Source: Chlorokybus atmophyticus (taxonomy: Eukaryota; Streptophyta; Chlorokybophyceae; Chlorokybales; Chlorokybaceae). From it: a stretch of DNA of 64,000 nucleotides. The notes under the pieces were generated by a model that made no database searches, was not told the origin of the DNA, and saw only the letters and a program-made list of their open reading frames with translations. The stretch spans positions 156,205 through 220,204 of the forward strand of contig RHPI01002438.1 in assembly GCA_009103225.1 (NCBI GenBank), in the 5' to 3' direction. A program made the translations under genes and the position numbers. Shown here in pieces: positions 1 to 11,197 of the stretch. Every line of letters starts with the position of its first letter. Positions within the stretch are counted from its first letter, which is position 1.

Positions 1-116
1 ACACGCACACATACTCGCACGCATGACGGTCCGCACACTTGTATGATCGCTTGCACATACACGCACACATGCGCGTGCGAGCGTTAGCACATGATCCATT
101 GTCAAGCATACATTAC

Positions 117-741
117 CAGTACTGGCGAAGAGCATCCCTGCTGATGTGTACAGCAGCAGCAGCGTGGACTCGCCTAACTCGTTGTCTATCTTGGCAAGGG
201 CGACGACCAAAGCAGACTCCACTGCAGCGGATGTGGCACCAAGCACAGCACGCAGCCAGTAGAAGGTCGCCACCTGCAGTTGCACTCACTTTTAGATTTT
301 GCAAACATGACTGCAGTCTGATCCACTACTGCATGTGCCAGCCGTTGCTACTGGCTAGGCAATCCTCACACAGCTGCCATGTCGGACCTTGTGACAACCT
401 TATGAATGCCGTCGCCATTCCACAGCTGCGCGGGAAATGCCAGTGCTTTGTGCGACAACAGGTACCCATACGAGCGAAGACCAAACTCTGCGCTGCAGAC
501 AGCTTATCAGTTAACAAGACGCCAACCCTTGTATGACTGCATAGTCCTTGCACACATGCACACACGCATACCTGTATTCCCATGTTTGGAGGCCGTAACC
601 GTGCATCAGGTAATGCAGCGGTTCCCAGTAGTTGAACGTCTCGTCGCAATCATGTATGATGTTTGCAACCGCGCTAAAAAGGCGCACCGTCAAAAGCATG
701 CCGAAGCAGCTTGACCATGTCAATGCATGCTCCTGAGCAGG
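117..741 (-). CDS. ALG9: ALG9-type alpha-1,2-mannosyltransferase (partial, N-terminal exons)
   Basis: Partial gene entering from the left edge. Three exons join in phase: about 741-564 (acceptor ctcag just above 732), 492-399 and 273-117. The first carries the GT22-family signature DCDETFNYWEPLHYL followed by LQTWEY; the second continues SAEFGLRSYGYLLSH; the third continues VATFYWLRAVLG with hydrophobic helices. ALG9 is an ER multi-pass enzyme that adds alpha-1,2-mannose from dolichol-phosphate-mannose to the lipid-linked oligosaccharide for N-glycosylation. The Asp-Glu pair in DCDETFNYWEP is the conserved luminal loop of this family. The C-terminal two thirds lie outside the window, and the true start codon is probably in an upstream exon between 741 and about 1160 that I could not place. 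The introns contain CA/CG-rich alternating tracts (1-85, 545-570). PIG-B or ALG12 relatives are less likely because of the exact motif wording. Confidence 0.85.
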
Positions 742-1160
742 TAAGGCAATGCGTTAAAGAAACACGAGGCATACACATTACCGGCGTGCGCACAGCTAAA
801 CACTGTGTAATATTGTGTAACGCAAGTGCATTGCCGCGTTTAAACCTGGGAAGCTTGCATGTTGCTGTTGTACTGACTAACTATGTTACCTTCAGCATTT
901 GTGATTCTCGAAACTGCAGCTGTACTGTTGGAGCATGGTTTTGGCTGCTGGTAGCGTCACAATCCTGCCAGCCATGCAACCATACAACTGAGCCATTGCA
1001 CACAATGAACAGCTGTGCACAAGCCCCCTGCTGTGCATGCTGTGCATCAAAATTAACGGCCACTGACGGCGCATGCGCCAATGTCAGGAGGTTGAGTGAC
1101 AGCAACAACACCTACGAAATACGCATGATTGCACTGTACAGGATTGATTGTACTTGTTGA

Positions 1161-1676
1161 AATAGACCACAGAAGGCCTGCAGCTTTGCAACGGGAACCC
1201 AGTGCACCGGATCAGACCGTGCATGCTACTTCCACAGCAACACGTCAGGCAATGTTCACTTGGAAAATCCTGCTCTCCTGATTAAAGCCTAATCACCTGC
1301 TGGCCTGAGCTTGCGGCCCTGCCGCCTCCACCGACTTCTTGCCTCCGGCCCCCCGCCATGCCCTGCCTCGCCCAGGCTTAACCACCTCGCAAGCACGGTT
1401 GCTGCCAGTGTTCGCCACTAGTCTCCTGTGGTATACTGGCAAGATGCCAGTATACGACTGGCACAATTGCCAGTAAGCCAGTGTGCAACGTGCCGTTTGC
1501 ACGCCAGGACCATCATGCCAGCAAGCTACTGGTAGTGGCACTGTGTGCCATCCGTGCACACTCTGTGCAGTGTCAAAGGTCTGGTGCAGCGACGGTACTG
1601 GCGCACACGCAGCCTCCCATGCTGCGCAGGCGGTAGGCGGCGGCGGCGGCGGCGGTGGTGGGGGCGGTGGGCGGCG
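1161..1676. promoter_or_regulatory. GC-rich upstream region of the P450 gene
   Basis: No convincing coding signal. Short inverted or repeated CCAGT/ACTGG words occur around 1405-1480, and a GGC/GGT trinucleotide run lies at about 1631-1675 immediately before the P450 start codon. Taken as promoter and 5' UTR by position only. Confidence 0.35.
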
Positions 1677-4600
1677 ATGGCGCTCTTCGCCAGGGGGGCG
1701 GGCGCCTTACGACGCCAGGTGACGGCGTCTGCAGCTGCGAGCGTTGTCGGCGTCACCTCTTGCAGCCGCGGTATGGGCGTTGCTGGGTTGGGTGGTTGTT
1801 AGCTTAGCTTGTGCAAGCAGCAGTGTTTGTTGGCTGAGTGTGCGCTGCTCAGAGGAGGAGTGTTAGTCTGTTGCTTGGTTGCTGTCGGATGTTGTACTGT
1901 TGCTTGCCAGTGAGCTTCTGTCTTGCAACTGCAACGTGCATCATTAGGCGCCTGGTTCTTTGTTGCTTGTCAAAGCCTAGTTGTGTTGTGCCTTCTTGTT
2001 TCAACAAAAATATAACCGGCAGCACAGGTGTTAGCGTCGTACTGCTGATGGTGTGCATTGACTTGACACGGTGTGTCAATTCAATCTGTACCACTCTGCA
2101 TACCTACTAGCGAAGCTTGTTGAGAAAATGCTCGGACAACTTTGTGCATGCACGTGCGTGTGCACCAGCGCGCAAGTGGGGTCACCTTTGTGTGTGTACT
2201 TGCGTGTTGTTAGAATACCGTTCAACCCGGAAGCGATGCTTGTGCTCAGGGAGAAGGGGCAGGGTGGAGATGCGTGCTTGAATTCGTTGCTGATTGTTGA
2301 TGTTGGAAGCTTGCTCTGGGGTAGCTGCGCAGCAGCGTAGCACATGCCCGCAGAGGCCATAAAGACTATCCTGATTGACTTTGAACATTGCCATGTTCGC
2401 ACAGACTCCTGTGCGCTACCCCCGTATGTGCGATTTGCTGCCTCCTCCAGCACGGCCACAGCGGATGTCCACATCGGTGCGCACACCCACAGCGGGCCGC
2501 CATCACTGAAGCCGATGAGTGAGATACCGGGGCCGCGTGGGCTGCCATTCGGTCTTGGCATCACGCTCCGAGCCGTCAAGCACCTCGGCAACCTCACTGA
2601 GCTGCACAAAGAGCTGCGCAAGGAGTATGGCGATATTGTACAGTACACGGTGAGTGCATTGTAACGTGTGTGCACACGCGCAGGACTGTACGCACGAGCT
2701 TCTTGTTGGTGGTTTTGTTGTTTACTGGATGTAAGTATGCTCTTCATCAGCTGTTGCCTCAAACGGCTGTTCCTTGATCTAGTACATGAGGTACACTGTC
2801 GTACGGTGTTCTTAAGCAAGGCTCTCTCTCATGCCTGCAGCTTACAGTGTCTGGTCATAGTTGGCAGGCTTGCACACCGTACATGTGTTTGACACAGCGT
2901 CTATTGAAGCTGTCTTTCGCAACGAAGGGCGGAATCCACAGAGACCGCTCATTGATTTCTGGAAAGACTACAGGTGTGGCCCTGGTCCCTTGACATACAT
3001 GTGCTGCTGGTGAGTGGCGAGACAGGTGTGGTATGTCGCCGGATGACATGGGTGTTGCACAGAGTGCAGCGGGATCTAGCCTTAGGCATGGTGTTGGCGG
3101 ATGGAGATGAATGGCGTCGCATGCGAATCCCCACGCAAAAGCAGCTTATGGATCAGGCAGGCACTCTCTGTTGCGTCATGACCATATGAACAGTTTGGTG
3201 TTGAAGCCTGTTATTGCTTTCTTGCTGCCTACTGCAAGCACTGTGTGCTAGCGTCACTTGGGTGAGACAGGTACACATGGCTTTCATTGGCAGGCAGTTA
3301 TAGCTTCATGGGTGGCACCGGTTTCTGAGGTGGCATCCGAGTTTGCGAACTACATCCGGCGTGAGGTTGATGCCAATGGGGTACTCGTGGACATGCAGAA
3401 ACGGGTACGTGCCCTGTCATTGTGCTCATCTTGCGCATGCGTGTTATCCACATATAAAGTGCGTGATGGGTTTGCAACTTGTATGTGTTACTCAGGTTGC
3501 TCTCTACACCATGGAGACGATTGTGCGCCTTGTGCTGGGCCGCACGATGCACGCGCTTGGCCCGGCCACTCCAGCGCCTGAAGTGGGCGAGTTCATCGCT
3601 GCTGCGCGGAATATGTTCGCCTACACAGAGAAAGTGATGTTTGGTCTGCCGCTTCACAAGCTCTACAAGACAGCCAATTATAAGGTACTGCTTCCTTGTC
3701 AACTGCGTAAAATCCATTATTCATTTAAACACCATTGCCTTGCCAGCGTGTTGCGCTGATTAAATCCGTGCTTGCTAAAAACGTTTATGCTGCTTACCAT
3801 CGTGAGATAGGGGTTGGAGAAGGCTTGGGATGACATGTTTCGCATTGCCGGCACCATGGTGCGCGAGCGCATTGCTCGCTTTGAGCGCGAGGGTGGTGCC
3901 GTTGTGGACGACCTGTTGAGCAGCCTGCTGGCCTCAGGCTCGGATCTCACTGTCAAAGAACATGTTGTCAACGGGTATGCTGTTGTTGCTCTCTGCAGAT
4001 GCTCGAATTGCTCACGAATGCGTTATGCTCTATGTAAATGACGCAAGATTACGCATGAGGTTGAATTATTGTATTGGTCACAGTGTGGACATGGTGTCTG
4101 GTGGTGTCGACACCACATCAGTCTCCATCACATGGTGCCTATACCATCTTGCAAAGAACCCCGACGTTCAACAGGTGTGCTTGAGAATTGAGGGTCCACA
4201 TAATTTGACTACATCAATCTGTTCAGCTGGACTTTTGGCAATGCGACACATGCAGGACACCTGTGTTACCATGAGGCACATGTGCAAGCCTATCACACTG
4301 GGTTTGATGCCACTCAAGTTGTGGTTGTGTGCGTTCGTGACTTGCAGCAAGTGTACAATGAGGTGGCCTCGGTGCTGGGCGATCGGGAGGTGGTGACAGC
4401 AGCGGACCTGCAGCACCTGCCGCTAGTAAAGGCCGCTGTCAAGGAGACCATGCGGCTGACCCCTGTTGTGCCACAGCACGGTCGGATACTAGTGTCCGAC
4501 ATTGAGTTGAATGGCTACCTCATACCCAAGGCAAACACAGCGTGGAAGTTCTGCTCGCAGCGGGTCTGGCTTAGCCAGAAAATACTGTCAGGTTAACTTA

Positions 4601-5136
4601 CTAAACCAACATCAACCGTGCAGGGGACCTCTATCACCATCGACGCTTATCATGTTGGCCATGACCCCAACTTGTTTAAAGACCCAGACAGGTATGCTGG
4701 GTGTAGGAATGGAAGTGTCTGGTCTTGCCGCTGTGCGTGCCAGTTTGTTTGTGGCACGCATACACGCATATGCACGCACACATTTGTTTGTGCGACACAG
4801 GTTTTACCCCCAACGCTTTCTCGGCAAAGACAAGCAGCATTCGCCATTCGCTACCATACCGTTCGGGCACGGCGCTCGCCGCTGCATTGGGTCGTACCTG
4901 GCGTTGATGGAGACGCATGTGGCCGTCGCGTGCTTGTTGCAAAAGTAAGTGCTACAGTGTGGACCAGCTTTCCAGGTTTTGTAAGTACACCAGTCGCTGT
5001 GTGCGTTTAGCTGAACACAACCATGTTACCATGCAGGTTTGAGTTGCTTCACCACGGGCCGCCTGTGGGCACGCGTACTGCGCTCACTATCTTGCCAGAC
5101 AGGTCTGTTGATCTTGAGTTCCGTGCCAGAACGTAG
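1677..5136 (+). CDS. Cytochrome P450, mitochondrial-clan-like, 531 aa
   Basis: Twelve exons join in frame: 1677-1770, 2405-2649, 2861-2973, 3063-3156, 3294-3404, 3496-3684, 3811-3974, 4084-4174, 4348-4530, 4624-4691, 4801-4944 and 5037-5136. All class-defining P450 parts are visible: proline-rich hinge IPGPRGLPFG, helix-C WRRMR after LADGDE, I-helix oxygen-activation motif SGGVDTTS, K-helix KETMR, PERF-type FYPQRF, and the heme loop FGHGARRCIG with the Cys ligand. The first exon (MALFARGAGALRRQ...) is Arg/Ala-rich, without acidic residues, so it looks like an organelle targeting peptide rather than an ER anchor. Motif wording and spacing resemble the mitochondrial P450 clan (CYP11/24/27), which uses ferredoxin as electron donor; this clan call is inference. 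The introns at 3157-3293 and 4531-4623 need GC donors. The substrate cannot be predicted; sterol or lipid hydroxylation is typical of the clan. Confidence 0.9.
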
Positions 5137-5279
5137 CCTTCTTACACTAGGTAGCTCATTGATTCCTTCATTGGTTTGCATACCGTGTCCACACAGTCAA
5201 TCAGGGTTTGCGGTTGCTACTTATAGCACGTTGAGTATGAAGACTTATCACCAGTTGTGCTATTGGTAGTGTACAGAAT

Positions 5280-5375
5280 ATGCACGTAATGTATGCAACA
5301 TGCACGACACATGCAGACACTTGCACGACATGCACGACACATGCAGACACATGCAGACACAACCACAACCACACT
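5280..5375. repeat. Short tandem repeat of CATGCA-GACAC / CACGACA words
   Basis: Downstream of the P450 gene, imperfect 10-14 bp units built from CATGCAGACAC and CATGCACGACA are repeated about six times, followed by the ACCACCGGGCTA motif of the dispersed repeat family described at 38400-38540 and 40390-40560. Confidence 0.6.
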
Positions 5376-7571
5376 CACCTCTATCACGACCACCGGGCTA
5401 GGTGCACACTACCTACTACTTACTTACACTACTCTACTGCCCAACCCTGTCAGTCTGCAAGCATGCATTACCTGCCACATCGCTAGTGTGTGGAGGTGTA
5501 GCATTCATTGGGGTCAATCTAACAAGAGGTAAACAATTGCTGGCACAGTGTTCTCCAGTCCATTGTGTATCACGTGCTGCAATCGCTTGCAGCAAGCGGT
5601 GAGCTTGAGAGTGCGTCGATGCCACAAAAGTTGTTGGTCCACAGTCTGACCACCATAGTATACAGGATAAGCGCGACAATGTTGTAGGCATGCAATTTAA
5701 CGCCATGCATCACCTGCAATTGTTGTCACGCACCTCCATGCTGCACACATGCAACCATGTATGCTAGCGCTAGATCACAGCCCCTCGGTCCTGCGGCTGT
5801 TCTCTGTGATGCACCTATTCGCAATGGCATGCATGCCGCTGGCAACTTGTTAACTATAGTTAGAGAACATCATTAGGTACTCACCAATTGTTTTGTCACT
5901 CTGCCTGCTTCTATTCTCTTGTGTTTGATCGTATGCATTGGGTCCCAGTCGTTCATATGCTGGCCTGGCAAAGGTGTCACACCAGCGGTCCGGGAGGGGC
6001 CAACTTCCTCGTTGATGCCTACATTCAGACATCCTTCCCGCGCTACCAGCATTAGAAGGCATTTCAATTAGCTATGCCTACGGCTAGGCATCGATCCCGG
6101 CTACCGGCATGAGTCCCGCGCGACATTAAGGAGTTGTGAGTCATCTCTCGTAGGTACCCAGTATAGCCGTACTAGCTGATCCGCTGTGAGGTTGACTTAG
6201 GCCTAATCCGGGTCATTTCGTAAACTAGCCATTATCTTAGCACTGATTAGTTGTCACTTGACTATAAAGGCTTAAGACTTCAATCTATGTACATTGATGA
6301 CACTGTAAGTCAGAATTGAAACCTTAAGGATTCAGAAGTATGGACATCAATCTTCAGAGTGTTGAAAACTTGCTCTCTGGGAGTTGTGGCTTAATGTGGC
6401 TGCATCACCTCGCCCCCCCGGTTGCTAAGACGCATCTACACTTGAGAGAGTGCAGTGTATACACACGTGCATTGCTTGTCACTTGATGTGATTGTGGTTG
6501 CGTGGGTGCACGCTGTGTAGTCCGCATCAGAGTGTGGTATCCACATGTCGCCGCATTCATACACCTCACTTAACAGTGGAATTATTCAACCTCATGCAAG
6601 GAACTGTATAAGCAGCACTTCCTCTAGTAGTGGCTTGTTGACTTGTTCTCTTTGGCATTGTCGGCAACGCACTTCATCACGCAGAGCTCATAGCACCAGA
6701 GCGTATCACATGTTGGCATCGTCATCACATGTGTTCCACACACAAGTAGCTATAGGTACAAACAGGGGGGTATTCTTCGCCTTCCACGCTGTGCAACTAC
6801 ACCAACCGACACTCCACAAGGCTGGCATCAGTCCCCGATATGGCAATACAGCAGGGATTGACCCGGAGGAGCACACGACCCTACCAGGCCTGACAAAGTG
6901 CGTGAAGAACAGCATCAGGTGCTCACAGATTGTCACTCTGCGTGCTTTTATTCTCTTCCGTTTGCTCGTGTGCATTCGGTCCCAATAGTGCATCTGCTGC
7001 CCTGGCAATGTGCATCAATCTTGCAGTGTACACCAATGTTTTGCAATTCATTGCCGACACGTAGTTGGCCATGAATTGTTGTTGTGGGTGGACTCTCAAC
7101 AGGCCATGGCCGCTAGATGTGGCCGTCAAACCGCGACATGGCGAGCATCCAAATCAAAACAAACCACAGCATGATCTGGTGTAGGCTGTGCAGTGCGTGC
7201 AGAGGTTATCGCAATGTGTTGAATACTACGGAATCAGACACCGTAGCGAATGTTCTCAACGCATACCAATGCAGTGCGTGCAGTGAGTTTCGCAGCGTGC
7301 TGAATACTACTACAAACTTCACCACCATAGAGTATGTGTAAAATACCTTTCAGTAGTTTGCACTCTCCAGGCAATGAGTAATGTAACACTCATCCCTTTT
7401 AACACCGCTGTATGTCAGACACAACTGCGCGCAGGGTTAGCAGCAGCAGCCGCTGTGCAATAGTAGATTGCTGCCGGTGCATATCAGCTTGGTGCCGGGA
7501 CTCACTGTACAAATGTTGCGAGGGCAATGCCAGTCTGTTGTGTGCTTCCGTGTCTAGCTGCAAATACCCGA
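5376..7571. other. Intergenic, diverged repeats, no gene recognised
   Basis: No open frame here shows family motifs. A diverged duplication links about 5866-5985 with 6907-7020 (shared words TCACTCTGC, TTATTCTCTT, GCATTNGGTCCCA, CCTGGCAA). A second, shorter duplication at 7178-7225 and 7262-7310 repeats GCAGTGCGTGCAG and TGAATACTAC. The remainder is plain sequence. Confidence 0.5.
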
Positions 7572-8172
7572 TCACAAGAACTTCCTTTCTCTTTCATTCA
7601 CACGATCGTACTTGTGCTGCACACCAAGCGTTGTGAGGTCAGCAACGGCAGCATGCAAGGCAGCTGCAGTGTTCAACATGACAGCGAGACAACCGTCATC
7701 CCCAAAGGCAAGGTCAATAACGCAATATGGTGTTACTGAAAAAACCTGGGAAGGACTGAGTTAAACAGGTGGTCCAGTGCTGGACACTAGTAGCACATAA
7801 ATGTGCTTTGCTGCCATTCAAGAGCACTGATGGGTTGCTTAGCTGCTCGGCAATGCATTATTCGCGGTACACAGAAGAAGGTACTGGAAACAAACCTGCA
7901 TTACTGACTAATACCATGTTGCCTGAACATGCTTTGCTGCTGTGACGCTTGACAGGATATGACCAGCCACAAGCCGATGTGCAGACAGCTCAAGCAACAC
8001 TTACAAATTCAGCGACGTGGCCCTTGTATATGATCAAGGGGAGGAGCACCCCACACAGGCCGAAAACGGCCAGCGTGCGGCGGTTGAACCTGAACGTGTA
8101 CTCTACGTTCTCAAAAGCGCTTGCAAACTCCTCGATCGCTTTGCTCTTATGAGTCTCCAGACCCCCGGCCAT
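7572..8172 (-). CDS. NDUFB4: NADH dehydrogenase beta subcomplex subunit 4 (NDUFB4/B15), 70 aa
   Basis: Two exons: 8172-8005 and 7616-7572, joined at phase 0 across a 388-bp GT-AG intron. The protein begins MAGGLETHKSKAIEEFASA, continues ENVEYTFRFNRR, has one transmembrane helix (LAVFGLCGVLLPLIIYKG) and ends EFHKYDRVNERERKFL. Plant NDUFB4 has the same build: MGGGMET start, ENLE.NFRW.RRN, a single helix ending VYKG, EFH, and a short basic tail ending RKF(L/M). It is an accessory membrane-arm subunit of mitochondrial complex I. The start at 8172 was chosen over a Met five codons upstream because the family starts at M-(G/A)-G-G. It lies head to head with the plastid RPL3 gene, 371 bp away. The second exon is only 45 bp. 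Confidence 0.85.
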
Positions 8173-8543
8173 GATGGCGTTCTTCAAGACACCTCAGTCC
8201 CTCCTCCTCGTTCTCGTCCTCGTCCTCCACCGCCGTCTCGTCCGCCACCTCAGTAACCCTACTCCGCTGGGAGTAGGGTTCGCTGATAGACGATATCGCG
8301 CTTATTGGGATAACAATCAATTGTGGTCGATATCGCGACCACTGGCGTGGCCTTGGGCGAATCGTCACTGGAAAACAAGCGCAACGCACGCTCTGGGTGC
8401 CTGCATTTTTCTGCAGCCGGGCAGCCGCGTAGGTGCAATCGGATAATGGCCGCAAGTTAGTGAATGCAAAATTAGGGTTGTGTGAAGGCAAATTAGGGTG
8501 TAAGCCGCCGCCGTCGCCGCCGCCCACGTGGACGACGAGCAGG
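8173..8543. promoter_or_regulatory. Divergent promoter region NDUFB4 / RPL3 with palindromes
   Basis: The 371 bp between two divergent start codons. A near-perfect hairpin lies at 8255-8280 (arm AACCCTACTCC, 4-base centre). Two copies of CGATATCGCG follow at 8291-8300 and 8329-8338, the second within GTCGATATCGCGACC. Both could be transcription-factor sites; the function is inference. Confidence 0.5.
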
Positions 8544-9866
8544 ATGGCGCAGGCGATGGCGGTGGCACCGGCTGCTGCCTCGGTGTCATCACAGCAGCCA
8601 GTGGCCGCGCCGAAGTCTTTCCAGGGTTTCCGGGCCGCGCCTCAGGGAGTTTCGCTCAGGGCATCGTTCGCGCCATCTTCATCCAGGGCGGCGGCGCTGA
8701 ATGGCAGGCGAACCGCCGTTTGCATGTCGCTGGAGGCTGGGATCGGCGTGTTTGGTAACAAGGCTGGAATGACCCAGATCTTCACGGAGGCTGGTCTTGC
8801 AGTTCCCGTTACCGTCATTGCCCTTGGCGAGGGCAATGTTGTTACCCAGGTCCGTGTCGGTGTGCGTCAAATCCACAATCACTACGCTCAAACATGAACT
8901 CACATCGCTGTTTCGTGGGCAATGTGCAAGCAGTACGCCAAATTGTGGGCCCTAGAACACGCACAGCAATGCATCGCACTGATGGTTTCTGGCAAGATTG
9001 CCCCAATTCAAGTCAGGTTTTTATTTGTCTGTTTGTCTTTGTTGACGGAGCGTCTGCTGGTAGTGATCAATGGTATTATGGTGAATTTGGCATCGTAAAT
9101 GTTTGCAAGGCATTGGCAAACGAGCAGTGCTGTTGCAGGTGAAGACGCCCGAGACGGACGGATACAGCGCGGTGCAGGTTGGCTACAAGGAAGTGGCTGA
9201 GCGCAAGCTGACAAGGCCTGAGATCGGGCATCTGAAGAAGAGCGAGTCTCCTCCGCTGCGCTATCTCGCTGAATGGCGGCTCAAGGCTGTCGACAGCTTT
9301 ACCCTGGGTCAGCAGCTCAAGGCAGAGGAGCTGTTCAAGGCTGGTGATCTTGTGGATGTTTCAGGCACATCTATTGGAAAGGGCTTCCAAGGTGCGTTGT
9401 TTCAAGTTGTATGTTTCAGTTCAAGTCAAATTGTATGCAGGCCAATTTGAGTAGTTTGGGGCGTTCACTAACCAGGAATAATGCCATCGTGTAGGTGCCA
9501 TCAAGCGACACAACTTCCATAGAGGTCCCATGTCTCACGGGTCAAAGTCCCATCGTGAGCTGGGTTCCACTGGTCCCGGTACCACACCCGGTCGTGTTTA
9601 CCCGGGCAAGAAGGAGGCAGGCCAAATGGGCAACGAGCAGGTGCGTCAGTTGTTGATTGTTTCAAGTCTAGTGCATGCAGTCGTTTATTTTACATGGAGC
9701 ATCTGGTCTAACTATGGTCCGCTTATCACAGGTCAAGGTCCGCAAGCTTGAGGTCATCCGTGTGGACTCAGAGAACAGGTGCATTTTGGTTAAGGGTGCT
9801 GTGCCCGGTAAGCCAGGAAACCTTCTCAGGATATCTCCAGCCAAGATCGTTGGCAAGAATATCTAG
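8544..9866 (+). CDS. RPL3: Plastid ribosomal protein L3 (uL3c), 279 aa precursor
   Basis: Four exons: 8544-8849, 9139-9391, 9495-9640 and 9732-9866. Residues 1-60 are rich in Ala, Ser and Gln with few acids, as in a chloroplast transit peptide. The mature part begins with the bacterial L3 signature [13 protein letters not shown] and shows [25 protein letters not shown], the loop [27 protein letters not shown] and a terminal beta region ending AKIVGKNI. Bacterial L3 is about 210 aa, and with a transit peptide about 270-280 aa is expected, so the model is full length. L3 is an early 50S assembly protein whose loop reaches the peptidyl-transferase centre. The [17 protein letters not shown] wording is typical of cyanobacterial and plastid L3, so the organism has a plastid. 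The upstream in-frame region is treated as 5' UTR. Confidence 0.97.
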
Positions 9867-11197
9867 AGGATAGCTGTTGGCGTAGCAGCAGCTGCAGTTG
9901 TACGTACCTACCGACAGATATCAGGTTCTATTGACTACTGGGGTGGGTATTGTGACTTTGCACACAGCCCTACCCCTATTTGCGTGCAGCTATGAATTGT
10001 TGGACGTGGGATGTCAGTCTCGGCGTTGTTGTGCTGGTTGTTGCAATGATACTAAATAATGCTCTTGAACCAGTGCAGGGCACAATGGTGATTGCTGTTG
10101 CACAGCTCACGTTCAACTTGCTCTGAATCTGTGCTGGGCCGTACTTGAACACTGCATGCATGAGAGGGTATTGTATGCCTGGTTGGCAACCGCTGCACCT
10201 GACCCACCTCACAACTGCCAATGCGACACTGCACAGGCCTTGCCTACTGTGCACTGCACATGAGAGGTTGTTCGACTTGACGATGTACTGTTGGCTGTTG
10301 GGGTTGGGGTTAGGCATGGACGTAGGGCCGTGCTTGTGGTTGTTTTTGTTACAGTAAAACAAGATGCTGTGTGTGCAATGCCAAGCAGTAATCAATGTAA
10401 AGAGGGCATTCGTCATGTGCAGTCATTCAGGAGGTCATGCTACAGATACATATGCAGAAAAAGCAATACACGTAAATAGCAAACTGTAGGAAGCACAGCA
10501 AGGATAGTATCAAGCAACACAACAAGCAGAGCAACGGCAAGGCATGAGCGCAAAGCATCTGACACTGTGCACTGCGTTCTTTGCATCAAGCATCATCCAA
10601 ACAGCCCTCGAGATGCCAACCAGGAGATGCAGACATCAGCCACTGCCACCTAATGTTGGCATGGCCGTACGAGACATTGCTGTGGATCACGTGGAACATA
10701 GAGCAATGCCCTATATGCAATGCAGCTCATGCTCACATGCCGGGTTGGATGTCCATATGCTGCATTGCCCACATTGGCTGCCGTGCGTGTGGCGCCGCGT
10801 ACCAGAAATTGCCAGCACAACTTCACGGCATCCAGCCCACTGACTCTCCAGCAGCCAGCACTTTCGCAAATGTATGCTGCATCAAACGCGGCAGCCACAT
10901 CGTCTTATTGCGATGTCGTCAGCACAGCGAGCAGCCGCGACTGCCCTGTCTACACTGCAGGATGTTGCAGCCACCTTCCATCTTCATTACGCAGTACTGC
11001 TATATAGTGTCATTGTTGTTGTTGTTGTACGCAGTAGCGCCTACGAGCACATAACAAATCAACTAGCAACAAACCATGAAGGTGACAGTCAGCCGCTCAA
11101 CGGTTCAACTCACCACAGGCCAGCGGTAGTGAGCGGTGGCAACCTGAACGCTCGATAGAAGTGAAAGAGAGCCACCTCGCCATCAGCTTTGCGCAGA
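9867..11197. other. Intergenic between RPL3 and DUF4211 gene (3' ends converge)
   Basis: No coding signal recognised. Contains the 3' flanks of two convergent genes; a short GTTGTTGTTGTTG run occurs near 11017. Nothing else stands out. Confidence 0.5.

Noticed and set aside
2076-2819. Long minus-strand open frame of about 247 codons across the P450 5' exons
   Set aside because: It is antisense to P450 exon 2, which has strong family motifs; the antisense reading has no recognisable domain.
5850-7008. Paired minus-strand frames sharing HYWDxMHT / KRIxAxRVT words as a possible gene family
   Set aside because: The similarity comes from a diverged DNA duplication; no start, splice structure or domain supports translation.
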